Source of the DNA: Dallia pectoralis
Taxonomy: Eukaryota; Chordata; Actinopteri; Esociformes; Umbridae
Length of the DNA: 64,000 bases
Reading direction: 5' to 3'
NCBI GenBank assembly: GCA_029465975.1
Contig: CM055730.1
Location: 10,924,106-10,988,105, forward strand
The position numbers and the translations under genes are program-made. Below, one piece after another: positions 23,160 to 34,660 of the stretch (positions are counted from its first letter, which is position 1; every line of letters begins with the position of its first letter). Under the pieces are notes generated by a model. That model worked only from the letters and a program-made list of their open reading frames with translations. It was not told the DNA's origin and ran no database searches.

Positions 23160-23702
23160 TAACTCCTGGGTGCTACAGCCAGATGCAGGATGGTCAGAGT
23201 GTGTATATATGTGTGTGTGTACTCCTGGGTGCTACAGCCAGATTCCTCTCTGTCAAAGTGTGTGTGTGAGTACTTTTGGGGGCTAGAGACAAATTCCTTT
23301 CTGTCAGAGTGTGTGTATATGTGTATGAGTGTGTGTGTAATCCTGGGTGCTACAGCCAGATTCCTCTCTGTCAGAGTGTGTGTGTACATGTGAGTGTGTG
23401 TACTCCTCTCAGATTCCTCTCTGTCAGAGTGTGTGTGTGTATGTGTTAGTGTGTGTGAGTGTGTGTACTCTCAGATTCCTCTCTGTCAGAGTGTGTGTGT
23501 GTGTGTATGTGTTAGTGTGTGTGAGTGTGTGTGTGTACTCTCAGATTCCTCTCTGTCAGAGTGTGTGTGTGTGTGTGTGTGTGTATGTGTTAGTGTGTGT
23601 GAGTGTGTGTCCTCTCAGATTCCTCTCTGTCAGAGTGTGTGTGTGTGTGTGTATGTGTTAGTGTGTGTGAGTGTGTGTCCTCTCAGATTCCTCTCTGTCA
23701 GA
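23160..23702. repeat. Compound minisatellite: 'cctctctgtcagag' cassette plus expanding (GT)n
   Basis: The cassette CAGATTCCTCTCTGTCAGAG recurs about eight times. Left copies are preceded by TCCTGGGTGCTACAGC; right copies have lost that part and carry TGTGTTAGTGTGTGTGAGTG instead. The GT run after each cassette differs in length, so the unit size is variable (roughly 60-80 bases). The array shows microsatellite growth inside a minisatellite. Confidence 0.93.
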
Positions 23703-24517
23703 ACCACTTCACAAGGATGGATAGAGGAATCAGAGACCAATCAAATTCATGTTCTCTCAACCGAAATTATTATTATTATCAGGAAAAAGTAAATTGTTTC
23801 TTAATATCTTCCACCTGCGGGTTAAAGGCTAAAGATCAGAGGTCATTGGGTGCAAGTAAATGCCTTATCTGAGGAATGGGAAGGGCATGGAAACGGAATA
23901 GTGTGGTTAGGATCAAACGAGATACAGCTGCTTATTGAGTTATTTAATTAAGCCACTGTAATGTAGATTGAGTGGCAGGCTGGTGCCATCAGTCACGCAT
24001 GTAGAATAACGATAAAGGGCCTTAGAACCATAGTAAAACAACTCCCCCTCATTGTTTGCAAATGCATTCAAATCAACCCATTGGATAACACCTGCTGTTC
24101 CCTGTCCCGTGACGGATTTGTTGATAGCCATATTCTTAGTAAGGATGTTAGTTATAGCCGCCATAAATGTGCCACGGATTCAATATCAGTCCAAGAACAT
24201 AAACAGATGAACTCACGTCAGCATGTACGTGCACTTACATCCAGGCACGTAGTAAGCAAAAATGAAAAAACGACTTCTTCGATCCCCGATTTCATGCCCG
24301 TCTTTGCCAGGGGGCTTTTCACTGGCTCCGAACCAGAGTGGGTTAAACACAACGATCCCTTTCTAAGCTGTCAGTCAAAATAGCACTTGCTGAGCACCTG
24401 CTGAGCTGGGAGATGAGAGACACCAGCACCGTGCCTGCCTGCCCTGGGGCGGGTCCAGTTACTGGGCTTCGTGACTGGGACAGCCTTCCTGACAGGCCCA
24501 CCTGCCCACCCCTGGAA
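23703..24517. other. Unique sequence with homeodomain-like AT words
   Basis: About 0.8 kb. The 23925-24075 part includes TTATTTAATTAAGCC and TTTGCAAATGCATTC, words of homeodomain/POU type common in developmental enhancers. No gene recognised. A GT run lies at 24518-24549. Confidence 0.4.
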
Positions 24518-24549
<32 letters not shown>

Positions 24550-24704
24550 AGAGGGACACATCAGCACCCATCGGCCAGCTGATGCTAAGGATGATTAACA
24601 ACCGACGTGAATATACCGAGGGCGATCACAGACACATTTGTGCATTCACTCACACGTCCTGAGAGGAGACCCAGCTGTGGGGTCACACAGCTGACACAGC
24701 GGAA

Positions 24705-24868
24705 GAGGTCTCTGGTAGCCACCGGGCCAAGTTTGAGACACAGTGGATGAGGTCTCTGGTAGCCACCGGGCTAAATTTGAGACACTGTGGATGAGGTCTC
24801 TGGTAGCCACTGGGCAAAATTTGAGACACAGCGGATGAGGTCTCTGGTAGCCACCGGGCTAAATTTGG
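24705..24868. repeat. 44-bp minisatellite (about 4 copies)
   Basis: Unit starts GAGGTCTCTGGTAGCCAC at 24705 and 24749 and continues at 44-base steps. The fourth copy is cut after 'gctaaattt'. The rest of each unit ends GAGACACAGTGGAT with small changes. Confidence 0.94.
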
Positions 24869-24949
24869 ATTAACAAAAACACCTTTATATGGTCTGCCGG
24901 CTTCCAACCGCCACATTTTGATTTAAATAAAAAACTCCTCTACCAACTC

Positions 24950-25780
24950 CTCTACCTGTCCATCTATCTGCCCCTATACCTGACCCTCTACCTGCCCCTC
25001 TATCTGCCTCTCTAGCTGTCCCTCTACCTGTCCCTCTATCTGTCCCTCTACCTGCCCCTTTACCTGCCCATCAATCTGTCCCTCTATCTGCCCCCCTACC
25101 TGACCCTCTACCTGCCCCTCTACCTGCACCTCTACCTGCCCATCTTCTTGCCTCTATACCTGTCCCTCTACCTGTCCCTCTACCTGCCCCTCTACCTGAC
25201 CCTCTACATGCCCCTCTACCTGCCCCTCTACCTGTCCCTCTACCTGTCCCTCTAACTGCCCCTCTACCTGACCCTAAACCTGCCTCTCTACCTGCCTCTC
25301 TACCTGCCCCTCTATCTGCCCCTCTACATGTCCCTCTACCGGCTCCTCTACATGTCTCTCTACCTGCCCCTCTACCTGCCCCTCTATCTGCCCCTCTATC
25401 TGCCCCTCTACCTGCCCCTCTACCGGCTCCTCTAAATGTCTCTCTGCCTGCCCCTCTACCTGCTCCTCTACATGCCCCTCTACCTGCCCCTCTACCTGTC
25501 CCTCTACCTGTCCCTCTAACTGCCCCTCTACCTGACCCTAAACCTGCCTCTCTACCTGCCCCTCTATCTGCCCCTCTACATGTCCCTCTACCGGCTCCTC
25601 TACATGTTTCTCTACCTGCCCCTCTACCTGCCCCTCTACCTGCCCCTCTACCTGCCCCTCTATCTGCCCCTCTACCTGTCCCTCTACCGGCTCCTCTAAA
25701 TGTCTCTCTACCTGCCCCTCTACCTGCCCCTCTACCTGCCCCTCTACCTGCCTCTCTACCTGTCCTTCTACCTGTCCGTT
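24950..25780. repeat. 12-bp minisatellite (CCCCTCTACCTG) with 264-bp order
   Basis: About 69 units of CCCCTCTACCTG and variants (TCCCTCTATCTG, GGCTCCTCTAC, ACCCTAAACCTG). The rare ACCCTAAACC unit occurs at 25271 and 25535, 264 bases or 22 units apart, in the same neighbourhood of variants, so a large block was duplicated. Minus-strand frames of 150-237 codons (Gly-Arg-Gly-Ala and Val-Glu-Gly-Gln repeats) follow from the period being divisible by three and are not credible genes. Confidence 0.96.
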
Positions 25781-26290
25781 GCAATAGGGTCTGGTTTTAG
25801 TGCACACGCCCAGGCAGCCTGAGAATTTGATTGGGCTTGTAATGCTCCACCTAAGCAAGGCATATGATTGGCCTGACGTTGGTTTTGGGTCTCCGCCCCC
25901 TATTAACCACTTTGGACACATTAGACTTTGACGAGCCGTCAGAAGCCGCAAAGCCACGCGCCCATAAACGTTAAGAGCTGTGCTGTCATTATCCCTTTTC
26001 ACTGTGGCGACTGGCTTCGGGAAATCAATGAAGCGAATTTATTAGTGCTGCAGCTCTGACGAGTGGTGCTGTGTAGAGCAGATTATAAAACATGGATCCC
26101 ATATCTGCCACACTGTGTTTCTCTGCTCTCAGCCCCACTCCCACGTCTAGCTCTGCTCTCATAATAAAAAAGTACATCATAAAGGGAAGATGTGGGGTTG
26201 CTCTCAAACTCCCCGGCTCCTAATCCTCATGAGTTCTTTTGATCCCTTTGATATTTATTGTTCAGATAAGGCCAGAGTCGTATTCATCTT
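25781..26290. promoter_or_regulatory. Unique block with GC box and CCAAT-like words (candidate regulatory)
   Basis: Sits between two minisatellites but is itself unique. It contains TCCGCCCCCTATTAACC (GC box, about 25892-25908), GATTGGGC and GATTGGCC (inverted CCAAT) at about 25828 and 25866, and GATCCCTTTGAT (TCF-like) near 26240. The density of these words is above that of neighbouring DNA. No exon identified; regulatory function is inference. Confidence 0.25.
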
Positions 26291-26423
26291 CCTGTATGGG
26301 GATGAGATGAGCGAGCTCTGGGAAGGTTTGGTAAAATCTGCAACATATCCACCTCTTTAGAAGTTACAAGCTCTTTGACTTCAGTCATCAGGGCTACAAA
26401 TGGCATACCTGCCAGGCCAACAC

Positions 26424-26723
26424 AGTGCACACTGGGTACAAAGGGCACACTGGGGACACTGGGTACAATGGGCACACTGGGTACAATAGGCACACTGGGT
26501 ACACTGGGTACAATAGGCACACTGGGTTCACTGGGTACAAAGGGCACACTAGGCACACTGGGTACACTGGGCACACTGGGTACAATAGGCACACTGGGTA
26601 CAATGGGTACAAAGGGCACACTAGGCACACTGGGTACACTGGGCACACTGGGTACAATAGGCACACTGGGTACAATGGGCACACTGGGCACACTGGGCAC
26701 ACTGGGTACACTGGGCACACCGG
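26424..26723. repeat. 9-bp minisatellite (CACTGGGTA family)
   Basis: About 33 units of nine bases: CACTGGGTA, CACTGGGCA, CAATGGGTA, CAATAGGCA, CAAAGGGCA. A block containing 'aaagggcacactaggcacac' repeats at about 26537 and 26609. Frames on both strands are open (Gly-Thr-Leu and Val-Pro-Ser repeats) and are artefacts of the period. Confidence 0.96.
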
Positions 26724-28030
26724 AAGGGCTAGCTTGCTGTGGTTAAAAGATATTTCACATTTTACAAAGATGTAGTACAAACTATACAATAATCATTAGA
26801 ATTTTATCGACGTTTTTTAAATTCTTTCTCTCTCAATACATTTCTCTCTTTCAGAAAAGGCTATGGTCACCTGTATTTCAAATACAAGCAAGGCTCATGA
26901 GAAAAGACAACTTACTTCATCATTTACAGAAACCTTAAAACATACAGCATAGTTTGCTGAGCACAACCCTTAGAAAATCATTCCACAGGATATCCTTGTG
27001 AGAGTATTATACAGTCATAGATGGCATTTACTTTCTACTCTATATTCCATTGACAAGTAACATACAAGTTATATATATTAGTGTATTGAGATGGATAATT
27101 TTTAAGCCACTGTAACGTCTAAGTAAGTACGACCCTAATAATTTCCCTGAGCAGCAAACCAGCAAATACTTCACATCATATTTACAACCGTCAGTCAGTA
27201 TTTGCTCTAAATTCTGCTGAACAAATGATAACGAGTTCAACAATGAACAAAACGTCCGTTGTTAGTAACAGATTTGGTTAAGCATTTCCATTTTCCCAAC
27301 CGAAGGAGTCTAGCAGTAGCATCCAACTGTGAGACATAGCATATGGCTCAGAGCCCTGCTACACTCTGTTGTGGTTCCAGTTAGCATATTATTCCTGGCT
27401 AATGGCTGTCAGTATGCACCATGGGTAATGAATGGAGCCATGCCTCCAAATTACCGATAAAATGAAACGGTTCACAAGGATTTAGAATGTGCATTGTCAC
27501 CATGGAATGACTGTTAATTTTAAAACGTAATTGTACATCTGAAGGGGGGAGAGGGTAATTGCGAAACGGGAATCCATTTATAACAGAGTAGTGGGTTCGG
27601 AGCAAGAAGATTGACGATGAAAGCTAAACTAGGTAGGGTTGTTAGTATTCTGGTTACAACTGTAAGATATTGGCTCTGTTTTGTTTTTTTACATTTTAAT
27701 TCTTCAGTATAAAGAGCTGCAGGGTAAACCATCGCTCCAGCTCCAATGCCTTCGCAAAATAACATTTCTATTAGTATTTTATGTAAGTTGCAGTGGTTTC
27801 TAATTGCATTAATCACAGAAACTGTCACATACCTTCACTTAGCATACATGCATTATTGTGCTAACTGGTCCTAAATTATTAAACCTTAATGATGTGGAGT
27901 TCCCAAAAATATGTTGTCCTTTATTTTCTGTACAGAGAATCAATGTACTACATTAGCAGTATAAATTAAGTTATATTTTACCTAGGCACATTGTCACCTG
28001 ACATATTCTCCCTCAGTAACACATAGCTCG
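26724..28030. other. Unique AT-rich sequence
   Basis: About 1.3 kb, no gene recognised. Frames here are 60-100 codons with no domain. Confidence 0.5.
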
Positions 28031-28195
28031 CCTGCTCTTTCTCTCTCTCTCCTCTCTTTCTCTCTTTCGCCAGCTCTTTCTCTCTCTCCGCTCTTTCTCT
28101 CGCACTCCTCTCTTTCTCACTCGCTCCTCTCTCTCCCCTCTCTCTCTCTCTCTCTCTCCTCTCTTTCTCCCTCTCTCACTCTCTCTCGCACACAG
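28031..28195. repeat. CT-rich polypyrimidine tract
   Basis: About 165 bases of CTCTTTCTCTC with scattered CG and CA steps. Confidence 0.9.
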
Positions 28196-28604
28196 GTCAC
28201 TGGGGAGAGGATGATATAGTTCATTCTAATGAAAGAGCTGGGGGTGGTTAATGGTTTAAATTATACATTTGCTCAAGAAAGACAGAGGGAAACGGATGAA
28301 GAATCGGGGGGGTCCCCATGGGTGTGTGATGTCATCGGACACTGACAGCACTGCTGAGGATTCTGGGAGCAATAAAATGGGCAAAATATAGTTAAGTCCG
28401 CCAGGCCTTAAGGTCAATTATACTATGCAAGGCAATTAGACCTTTTTATACAGTAACTAAACTGGAAGTTATTAATCAGGTTATATTAATGTTAGCACAG
28501 CCTACTGCCTCATATGGTTATGACATATTGCAACAGAGGTGCAGATGGACCGGCGTAAACCCCCCTGGAACCAAGTTTTCAATATGAAGACCCTGGGAGA
28601 CCAG

Positions 28605-28834
28605 GCCTTGATTGGTCTGTGAGGGGGCGGGAGGCATTTACACGATTTGTTTTGATTGGTTGTCCTCTTTTCGATGAATTCATCGCATCACAATCTGCTG
28701 ACCGTATTGCACCAAGCAAACTGAGTCTTTCAGCGCGAAGTCCTCTCGGCGACAAATGACATTGTTAGGATCCACAGCCTTCATCTATTAGACTTTACTT
28801 CTATCTGACTTCCAGTACCTTAACAAGGTAAGTG
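28605..28834 (+). promoter_or_regulatory. Candidate promoter and non-coding first exon
   Basis: Two inverted CCAAT boxes (ATTGG at 28611-28615 and 28655-28659) flank a GC box (GGGGGCGGG, 28623-28631). About 170 bases downstream, TTAACAAG|GTAAGTGT is an almost perfect splice donor, exon end 28827 with GT at 28828-28829. The layout suggests transcription starting near 28680-28720 and a first exon of 100-150 bases. The interval has few CpGs, no TATA box and no extended coding frame before the donor, so the exon would be mainly 5' UTR. I cannot see the acceptor partner in this window. Confidence 0.35.
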
Positions 28835-29599
28835 TTGTTTTAACGGGACAGTTAGAGATGATACAGTGGGTCCTCGGGAAGGAAAAGAACTGTGAAGAGC
28901 CATGACAAACTTGCTGAGGAAATACACAAAAACATGTCCCTTATTTGAGTGAGGTAAATATGCGCCACTGAGAGGAGAGCAGGTTAGATTCCTTTCCCTT
29001 TCGGCTTATGTTTCCTAGGTTTTTCCGGGATAAATCCTGGATGACAGCTAGTTGTGCGATTCCTCTTGTCCGCGTTAACGTCAAGCCGACAGGTTATTTC
29101 AGCTTGTTATCGGGAAAACATTTATTCACTTGGAATTATGAGAGTGCTAGCATGAGGGCCCCCAGAGAAACACAAACAGCAGTGAATCTTGTAGCGTTAT
29201 GGTAAGGGCCTCTCCTCATTAGATGGCCAATCGACTGTGTGAGAGAGAAGGGCCCAATCCCAGACGTTTATGGAGTGTTAAGGAGACACACACTGACGTT
29301 TACATCTCTAGCTGCGCTCCAGCTTCTCCCTCACTGCATGCCAGGAAGAAAATGGCTCCATACGTCTGGTGTTTGACGCGGGCTAAATAAATGCAACGAT
29401 AAGTGCCCCGCATTATATTGTACATGTGTTTTCGCACTAAAATCGAATCGAAATATACCGGTTTATGCATGTTCATCCGGTGTGGCATTTACACCTGAAA
29501 TCTAAATAATCGTTACACATTTGCACAAATTGCCACATGCATGTAATACATATTGTATTTATATATATCATACTGCGTATCTCCAAACATCATCTCTAC
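28835..29599. other. Unique sequence downstream of the candidate donor
   Basis: No exon recognised. The frame at 29008-29205 (65 codons) has no known domain. Confidence 0.4.
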
Positions 29600-30074
29600 A
29601 GGTCATCTGAACTCTAAACAGACATTACACAGAGACAGGAGTTTTGTCTGTGGATTACACTAATGTAGAGACAGGAGTTTGATCTGTGGATTACACTAAT
29701 GTAGAGACAGGAGTTTGATCTGTGGATTACACTAATGTAGAGACAGGAGTTTGATCTGTGGATTACACTAATGTAGAGACAGGAGTTTGATCTGTGGATT
29801 ACACTAATGTAGAGACAGGAGTTTGATCTGTGGATTACACTAATGTAGAGACAGGAGTTTGATCTGTGGATTACAATAATGTAGAGACAGGAGTTTAGTC
29901 TGTGGATTACACTAATGTAGAGACATGAGTTTGATCTGTGGATTACACTAATGTAGAGACAGGAGTTTGATCTGTGGATTACACTAATGTAGAGACAGGA
30001 GTTTGATCTGTGGATTACAATAATGTAGAGACAGGAGTTTAGTCTGTGGATTACACTAATGTAGGGACAGAAGT
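29600..30074. repeat. 36-bp minisatellite (about 12 copies)
   Basis: GAGACAGGAGTTTGATCTGT recurs every 36 bases (29668, 29704 and so on), followed by GGATTACACTAATGTA. Two variants, TTAGTCTG for TTGATCTG and ACAATAATG for ACACTAATG, appear together at about 29870-29900 and again at 30015-30045, four units apart. Confidence 0.95.
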
Positions 30075-30106
30075 TGACACACAGATGTACCCTTGCTCAC
30101 ACACAG

Positions 30107-30117
30107 TCTCCTCCACA

Positions 30118-30150
<33 letters not shown>
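30107..30150. repeat. (AC)n microsatellite
   Basis: Pure AC core 30124-30149, just right of the 36-bp array. Confidence 0.95.
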
Positions 30151-30618
30151 GCACATCCACCCACTGAGGTACTCAACACCTGGCAGCAGGAGAGACAACA
30201 CCCGGACACCGTAACAATGTCACAGAGGAACTCTCTCCTCCAAACTACCTGACTCAAATTGGCTGCGTAGCCTCGACCCAATTAGATCTGAAATATGGTA
30301 ACTGCACCCACCATTAAGGCACTGTGGAATTGGTGCAGGGCAGAACTCTTGAAGGTTAGGTTACGGGGGTACACTTTCGAAGTGATATGTGATATGTAGA
30401 CTCTTGCTTACACAGCAGAAAACAGTGCCATGATGACGTGACAGAGGTGAGAGGGAGTGAGGAGAGGAAAGAGAAAAAAGAGAGGGAGGCACGGAAGGAG
30501 AGGACAGAAGGAGAGAGGCAGGGTGGAATGATGAATAAACACTCCTGAATAGATCTTCTCCTTAGGACATACATCACACAAACAGGCTTCGAGCAACAAG
30601 AGGGATCACTGTTCCTGT

Positions 30619-30620
<2 letters not shown>
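30151..30620. other. Unique sequence with purine-rich tract
   Basis: Contains a GA-rich tract at 30447-30530. No gene recognised. Confidence 0.4.
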
Positions 30621-30696
<76 letters not shown>

Positions 30697-30719
30697 GTGC
30701 TTGTGTGTTTGTGTGTGTG
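30621..30719. repeat. (GT)n microsatellite
   Basis: About 70 bases of perfect GT, then GT with GC and TTTG interruptions. Confidence 0.97.
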
Positions 30720-31037
30720 AATCATTGCACTGGGCTTTTTCTAATCAAAACGCCTCTCAGTAAGTGGACACGTAATAATAGCAATAATGTTGAATGCAAA
30801 ATAAATATATTACATTACATACAACGGAATGTAGACATATACAGAAAAAAATTGGCAATCACACGTAAATATTCACATCAGTGATTCTGATTTTTTTTTA
30901 CATTGTTGTAGAACCAATAAATGATTGTAGAATCGTGGACAAGTGTCACTTGTATTAGTCCGAAAAACTGGATTTCAGTTTAGCTCACCTCAGCACATAT
31001 CCGCAACCATCCAGGCATTTTGGTCCTGCTTTTCTGT

Positions 31038-31130
31038 CCCGGCATTCATCCCAAATTGCGCCCTATTCCCTACATGGTCAACTTATTTCAACCAGAACCC
31101 TATGGCAAGCGAATAGGTTGCTTTTTGAGA
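31038..31130. mobile_element. Degenerate salmonid/pike-type palindromic element, left half
   Basis: Reads CATTCATCCCAAATTGCGCC, then CTATTCCCTACATGGTCAAC, then TTATTTCAACCAGAACCCTA and TGGCAAGCGAATAGG. By recall this parallels 'gtcccaaatggcaccctatt', 'ccctatatagtgcac', 'ttttgaccagagccctatgg'. It is one of the clearest lineage clues in the window. Only about 90 bases remain. Confidence 0.6.
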
Positions 31131-31551
31131 TTCACGCCTGATCTCTGTCTCTTCTTCCCGGGCCTCTTTACAGAGCTCGGAGCCTCTGACACCCAGGTAA
31201 CTAATGGCCCCAGCCGTGCCTAAGGATTCTGATTTGATATAAGCATTCAGACCTGTCTGCACTGAGATATGGCACCTGTCACCCTGTGCTGCGATTGATT
31301 CCCCGTTCGCCCTTAAATGGGACGTGTGGCGATGCAAACTAAGGACGCACTCCCTGCTTCCCATGCCCGGTCAAGTCACGACAATCGTCTTTAAGGAGTA
31401 ATGGCCTCGCTGCTTCGCTCGCTTTTTCAAAAGTAACCAGGCCGCTTCCAATAATGAATCCCCGTTCGATGACACGTTGATAGATTCTCATTCTTCACAC
31501 GGGAATGCCTTATAGCCTCCATTTAATTGACAAGAAATGAATTCAGGATGT
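31131..31551. other. Unique sequence
   Basis: Contains a chance exon-like string: pyrimidines plus ACAG at about 31143-31173, 23 bases, then CAGGTAAC. Listed under rejected. Otherwise no feature recognised. Confidence 0.4.
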
Positions 31552-31620
31552 GGGGGGGGGGGGGGGTATAGGGGAGGAGTCAGGAGGAGGCGGGAGGAGA
31601 CGGAGGAAATAGAGAGGGGG
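31552..31620. repeat. G-run and G-rich tract
   Basis: Fifteen consecutive G (31552-31566), followed by GGGGAGG, GGAGGAGG, GCGGGAGG, GACGGAGG and GGGGG. Several closely spaced runs of three or more G would permit a G-quadruplex. Confidence 0.9.
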
Positions 31621-31900
31621 ACTAAATTCTCTGTGATCAGCAAGGTTTCAAACAATCATTGGCGGAGTGAAGTCCCCACCATATCTATAAGTCATGGTGT
31701 TTTATAGGCCATTAGGATCTCCAGAGAAGGACCGCGCCGAGACCGCAGCTTTTTGTCGAAATTAAAATGTCAGAGAGGAAGAAATAGAACAAAACAGGGA
31801 ATCTACAATTAATTACCTGGCCATAAAAATTCAATAATCAGGAGGCGATGGTGCGTCCAGCCGAGCAGAGCTGATCGCTGCAGAGTGGAATAAAATACAT
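31621..31900. promoter_or_regulatory. Unique block rich in homeodomain-like words (candidate conserved element)
   Basis: Contains CAATCATTGGCGGAGTG, CTACAATTAATTACCTGG, CATAAAAATTCAATAATCAG and a GATCGCTGCAGAG end. The text is complex and balanced, unlike its surroundings, and resembles vertebrate developmental enhancers. Conservation has not been tested. Confidence 0.25.
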
Positions 31901-34340
31901 GAATCTGCCCAATCTAGAAGGGGGGTGTGGGCTGTATACAGGAGAGCGAGGCTGGGCACATGCTGTTTACTTGATGCTTTGGGGAAACTGTACTAGGAAC
32001 AGGTTTATATCACTGCCGAACAGGCGAACTCTGTATACATCTCAACACTGGGGGAGAAATCCAACAGCTAATATGCTGGGATTTAATTGAAAAAATGCAT
32101 AATGCTATTAAAACAATCACTGTAGATGTGTGAATTGAATATGTCTACTATCACAGGATACAACCTTTACCCAGTTGAACACAAATGTTAGAACTTTTTA
32201 CAATTGCAATTTAATTTAGACAAATTAATGTCCTTTTCTCTACTTCTACAATGTATTGTCATTAGTTCTATACGCTCCTGTTTGTTCTACTACATGTTTA
32301 CACCAATGAGGCAGAATATCTTTAGAATAATTCAACAGATTAGGTTCAGTAAAGCTCCAATGATTTAGTGAAATTGTAGCTTTAACAATAGCCACACCTA
32401 AAAGAGTCGTCCTAATCATATAATGATTTCAGACTGGCTCAATAGTTACTGTACCTACAGTAGCCATAAAAGCAGTACATTTGTTCCCAAATGTTTGGCA
32501 ATAATCAAGAACGTACTTGACATGTTGGTACAGATTCAACTATCCAAATGTGATGAGTTAATACATTTTTCAGCGGTCAATAGAAAACAATGTTTTATTA
32601 ATTGGACCACATTAAAATCTATCACATGTATATTTCTGATTTCTCTTGCCCTCCAATCCACAGTGTGTCCTATACGAGCCCCACGAAATCTCACAGTCAA
32701 GATACACACTATTCTAGAGTATGTTACTGGAGACAACAGGAAGTATTAACAAACTAGTGTGCTACACCAGCACACATTATGTGCTACAGGACATTCATAT
32801 ATATATATATATATATATAGATCGGAACCGTTGTATGAATGTCCACTGAATGTGTCTCTCTGAATAAACTTATTCGGTAGAGTGAGTCTGAGCCAGCAGG
32901 AGACTGTCAGAAAGATTTAAGGGTGTCTGGTGTGGATACAGAAGTGAATGAGAAAAGGGATAGTAAAGAGCTATAAATCTGTTTAGTGTAATATCCACAT
33001 CTACTGTTCAGCCTACTGGTGTAAAAGTAGTTATTGTGATGTAAGTTCAATTCAGTCCCTTGTTTTTAACTTTTCAATCCCAGAGCTATTGAACTCATAT
33101 GTACTGTTTTCTACGAGACCACAATGGTAGGAAGCATTCCTAACTGCTGTTGATTGGGAATATCCACAGGGTTTACTAAACCCCCTGGTTACCTGTACAT
33201 ATTACCTATTATGAAACGCTAATACATACCGGAATAACAATAGAGCGGCTGAGCAACGAAACCACCTGTATCACACAACCATACACCAGGATGAGCTTAT
33301 CACTGCTGATGATCTTCAGAATAACGTGTCGATAGGAATCCAGTAGCATGCGTGTCATTAATGTGAGACAAGAGCCTGTGAGTTTTATTGACTGCCCACA
33401 TCAGACAGCTCCAGGTAGGCAGAAATGTATACCTGTGGCAAGTTGCTTGTTGTTTAAACCTCTCCTCTAGGACAATAGCATGCACATCTATTCCATAGAG
33501 AGGTGAAACTTGCACATCATTTTGAAGTTTCTGCACATGTGCTGCCTAAAGCACAGCCGGTGGAGATGCTTCAGGGAGGAAGGTCACTTGTGTTTGCAAA
33601 GAACATCCTTTTACACGCGCATACACAGGCTTACACACACAAACACCAAGATGGCCGCTGTGTCACTTCTTCAGTTAAATAAAAAAAAAAATTCTTCCAA
33701 TTTAGTGTCAATGCAACATGATCAACCTGTTTTAATTAGAAGGCATGCTAATTCATCTCCACCAAACTGTAATTACTGATTTATTTAGCAGCCAACCAGC
33801 CAACCAGACAGCTCATCTACACTTAATCACAGTAGGCTAAGGCAACCCTCCGTATTTGGGTATTTTATGTGTATTCTAGTTTATGTGAGACAGGGAATAA
33901 TGTCTTCTGACTGTGTGTGTGTGTGTGTGCGTGTGTGTGTGTGTTATAGCTTTTTAATCATTGTGATATTATAGTGTACTATTACTGGTACAATTTTTAG
34001 ATCATAATCTAATATATTCCATTTCTCCACGGAGATAATTGAGGTTCACCCTAAATGAGCTATTACATTTTTCTTCGTTGACTGCACAGTCTATTTGTCA
34101 TACAGGCCTGTCACCAACGCTAACTGTCCTTGACAGGAGATTTCCTCTGAGCAAGCGTTTTCTCTGGTCATACGTTGATACAAAGTGATACAAAGTAATC
34201 TACAAAGTATGTAAAGCATTCTGCCGCTTTCTGGCCCAATGCGAACCTTAAAGAGACAAAGTCAATATAACAGGGAAAGAACATTGCCCAACGTATTAGA
34301 TATAAAGGAGGTTATGTGAAGAGGACAATAAAATAATTTA
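31901..34340. other. Unique AT-rich sequence
   Basis: About 2.4 kb with no gene recognised. It holds an (AT)n run at 32797-32818, a GT run at 33916-33943 and a YY1-like word CAAGATGGCCGC at 33647-33658. The 108-codon frame at 32423-32749 has no recognisable domain. Confidence 0.5.
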
Positions 34341-34660
34341 TTGGGATGTGAAAAGCCCACCGTTAGACTTCGCTGCCTCTCTCCTCACAGAGAGGAAGAG
34401 AGGGCTGTACGAGTGGGCGTGGTTTTAATTTAAAGAACGCAGGAGCACTAGATCTCACCCTCTGCTGTTGTCTGCCATTATCTTAGTAAACATTTCAGGT
34501 ACTAATGTGATATATTGTGCAGCAAACTGCGCTGTTTCGCCCCACTCTCTGCCGGGTGATTGATTAATGACGGCAAAATTAAATTGTGACGTAGATTTAT
34601 GGCCTAGCGGCACACGGAATATGTATGCTAATCATCTGCTGGAGCATGCTGGGACAAGTG
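34340..34660. promoter_or_regulatory. Candidate conserved non-coding element
   Basis: Contains GTGGTTTTAATTTAAAGAAC, TGATTGATTAATGACGGC, AAATTAAATTGTGACG and an octamer-like ATGCTAAT (34625-34632). Clusters of TAAT-core words in otherwise complex sequence are typical of developmental enhancers. Inference only. Confidence 0.25.

Noticed and set aside
25071..25784. 237-codon Gly/Arg/Ala-rich minus-strand frame resembling RGG proteins
   Set aside because: Produced by a 12-base repeat with period divisible by three; a second minus-strand phase is also open. No promoter or unique flank coding supports it.
31143..31200. Micro-exon-like string: pyrimidine tract with ACAG, 23 bases, then CAGGTAAC
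   Set aside because: A 23-base exon with no neighbours, partly next to an old repeat; signals this short are common by chance.
33647..33658. YY1-like site CAAGATGGCCGC
   Set aside because: A single 12-base match with no promoter context; noted only in the surrounding interval.
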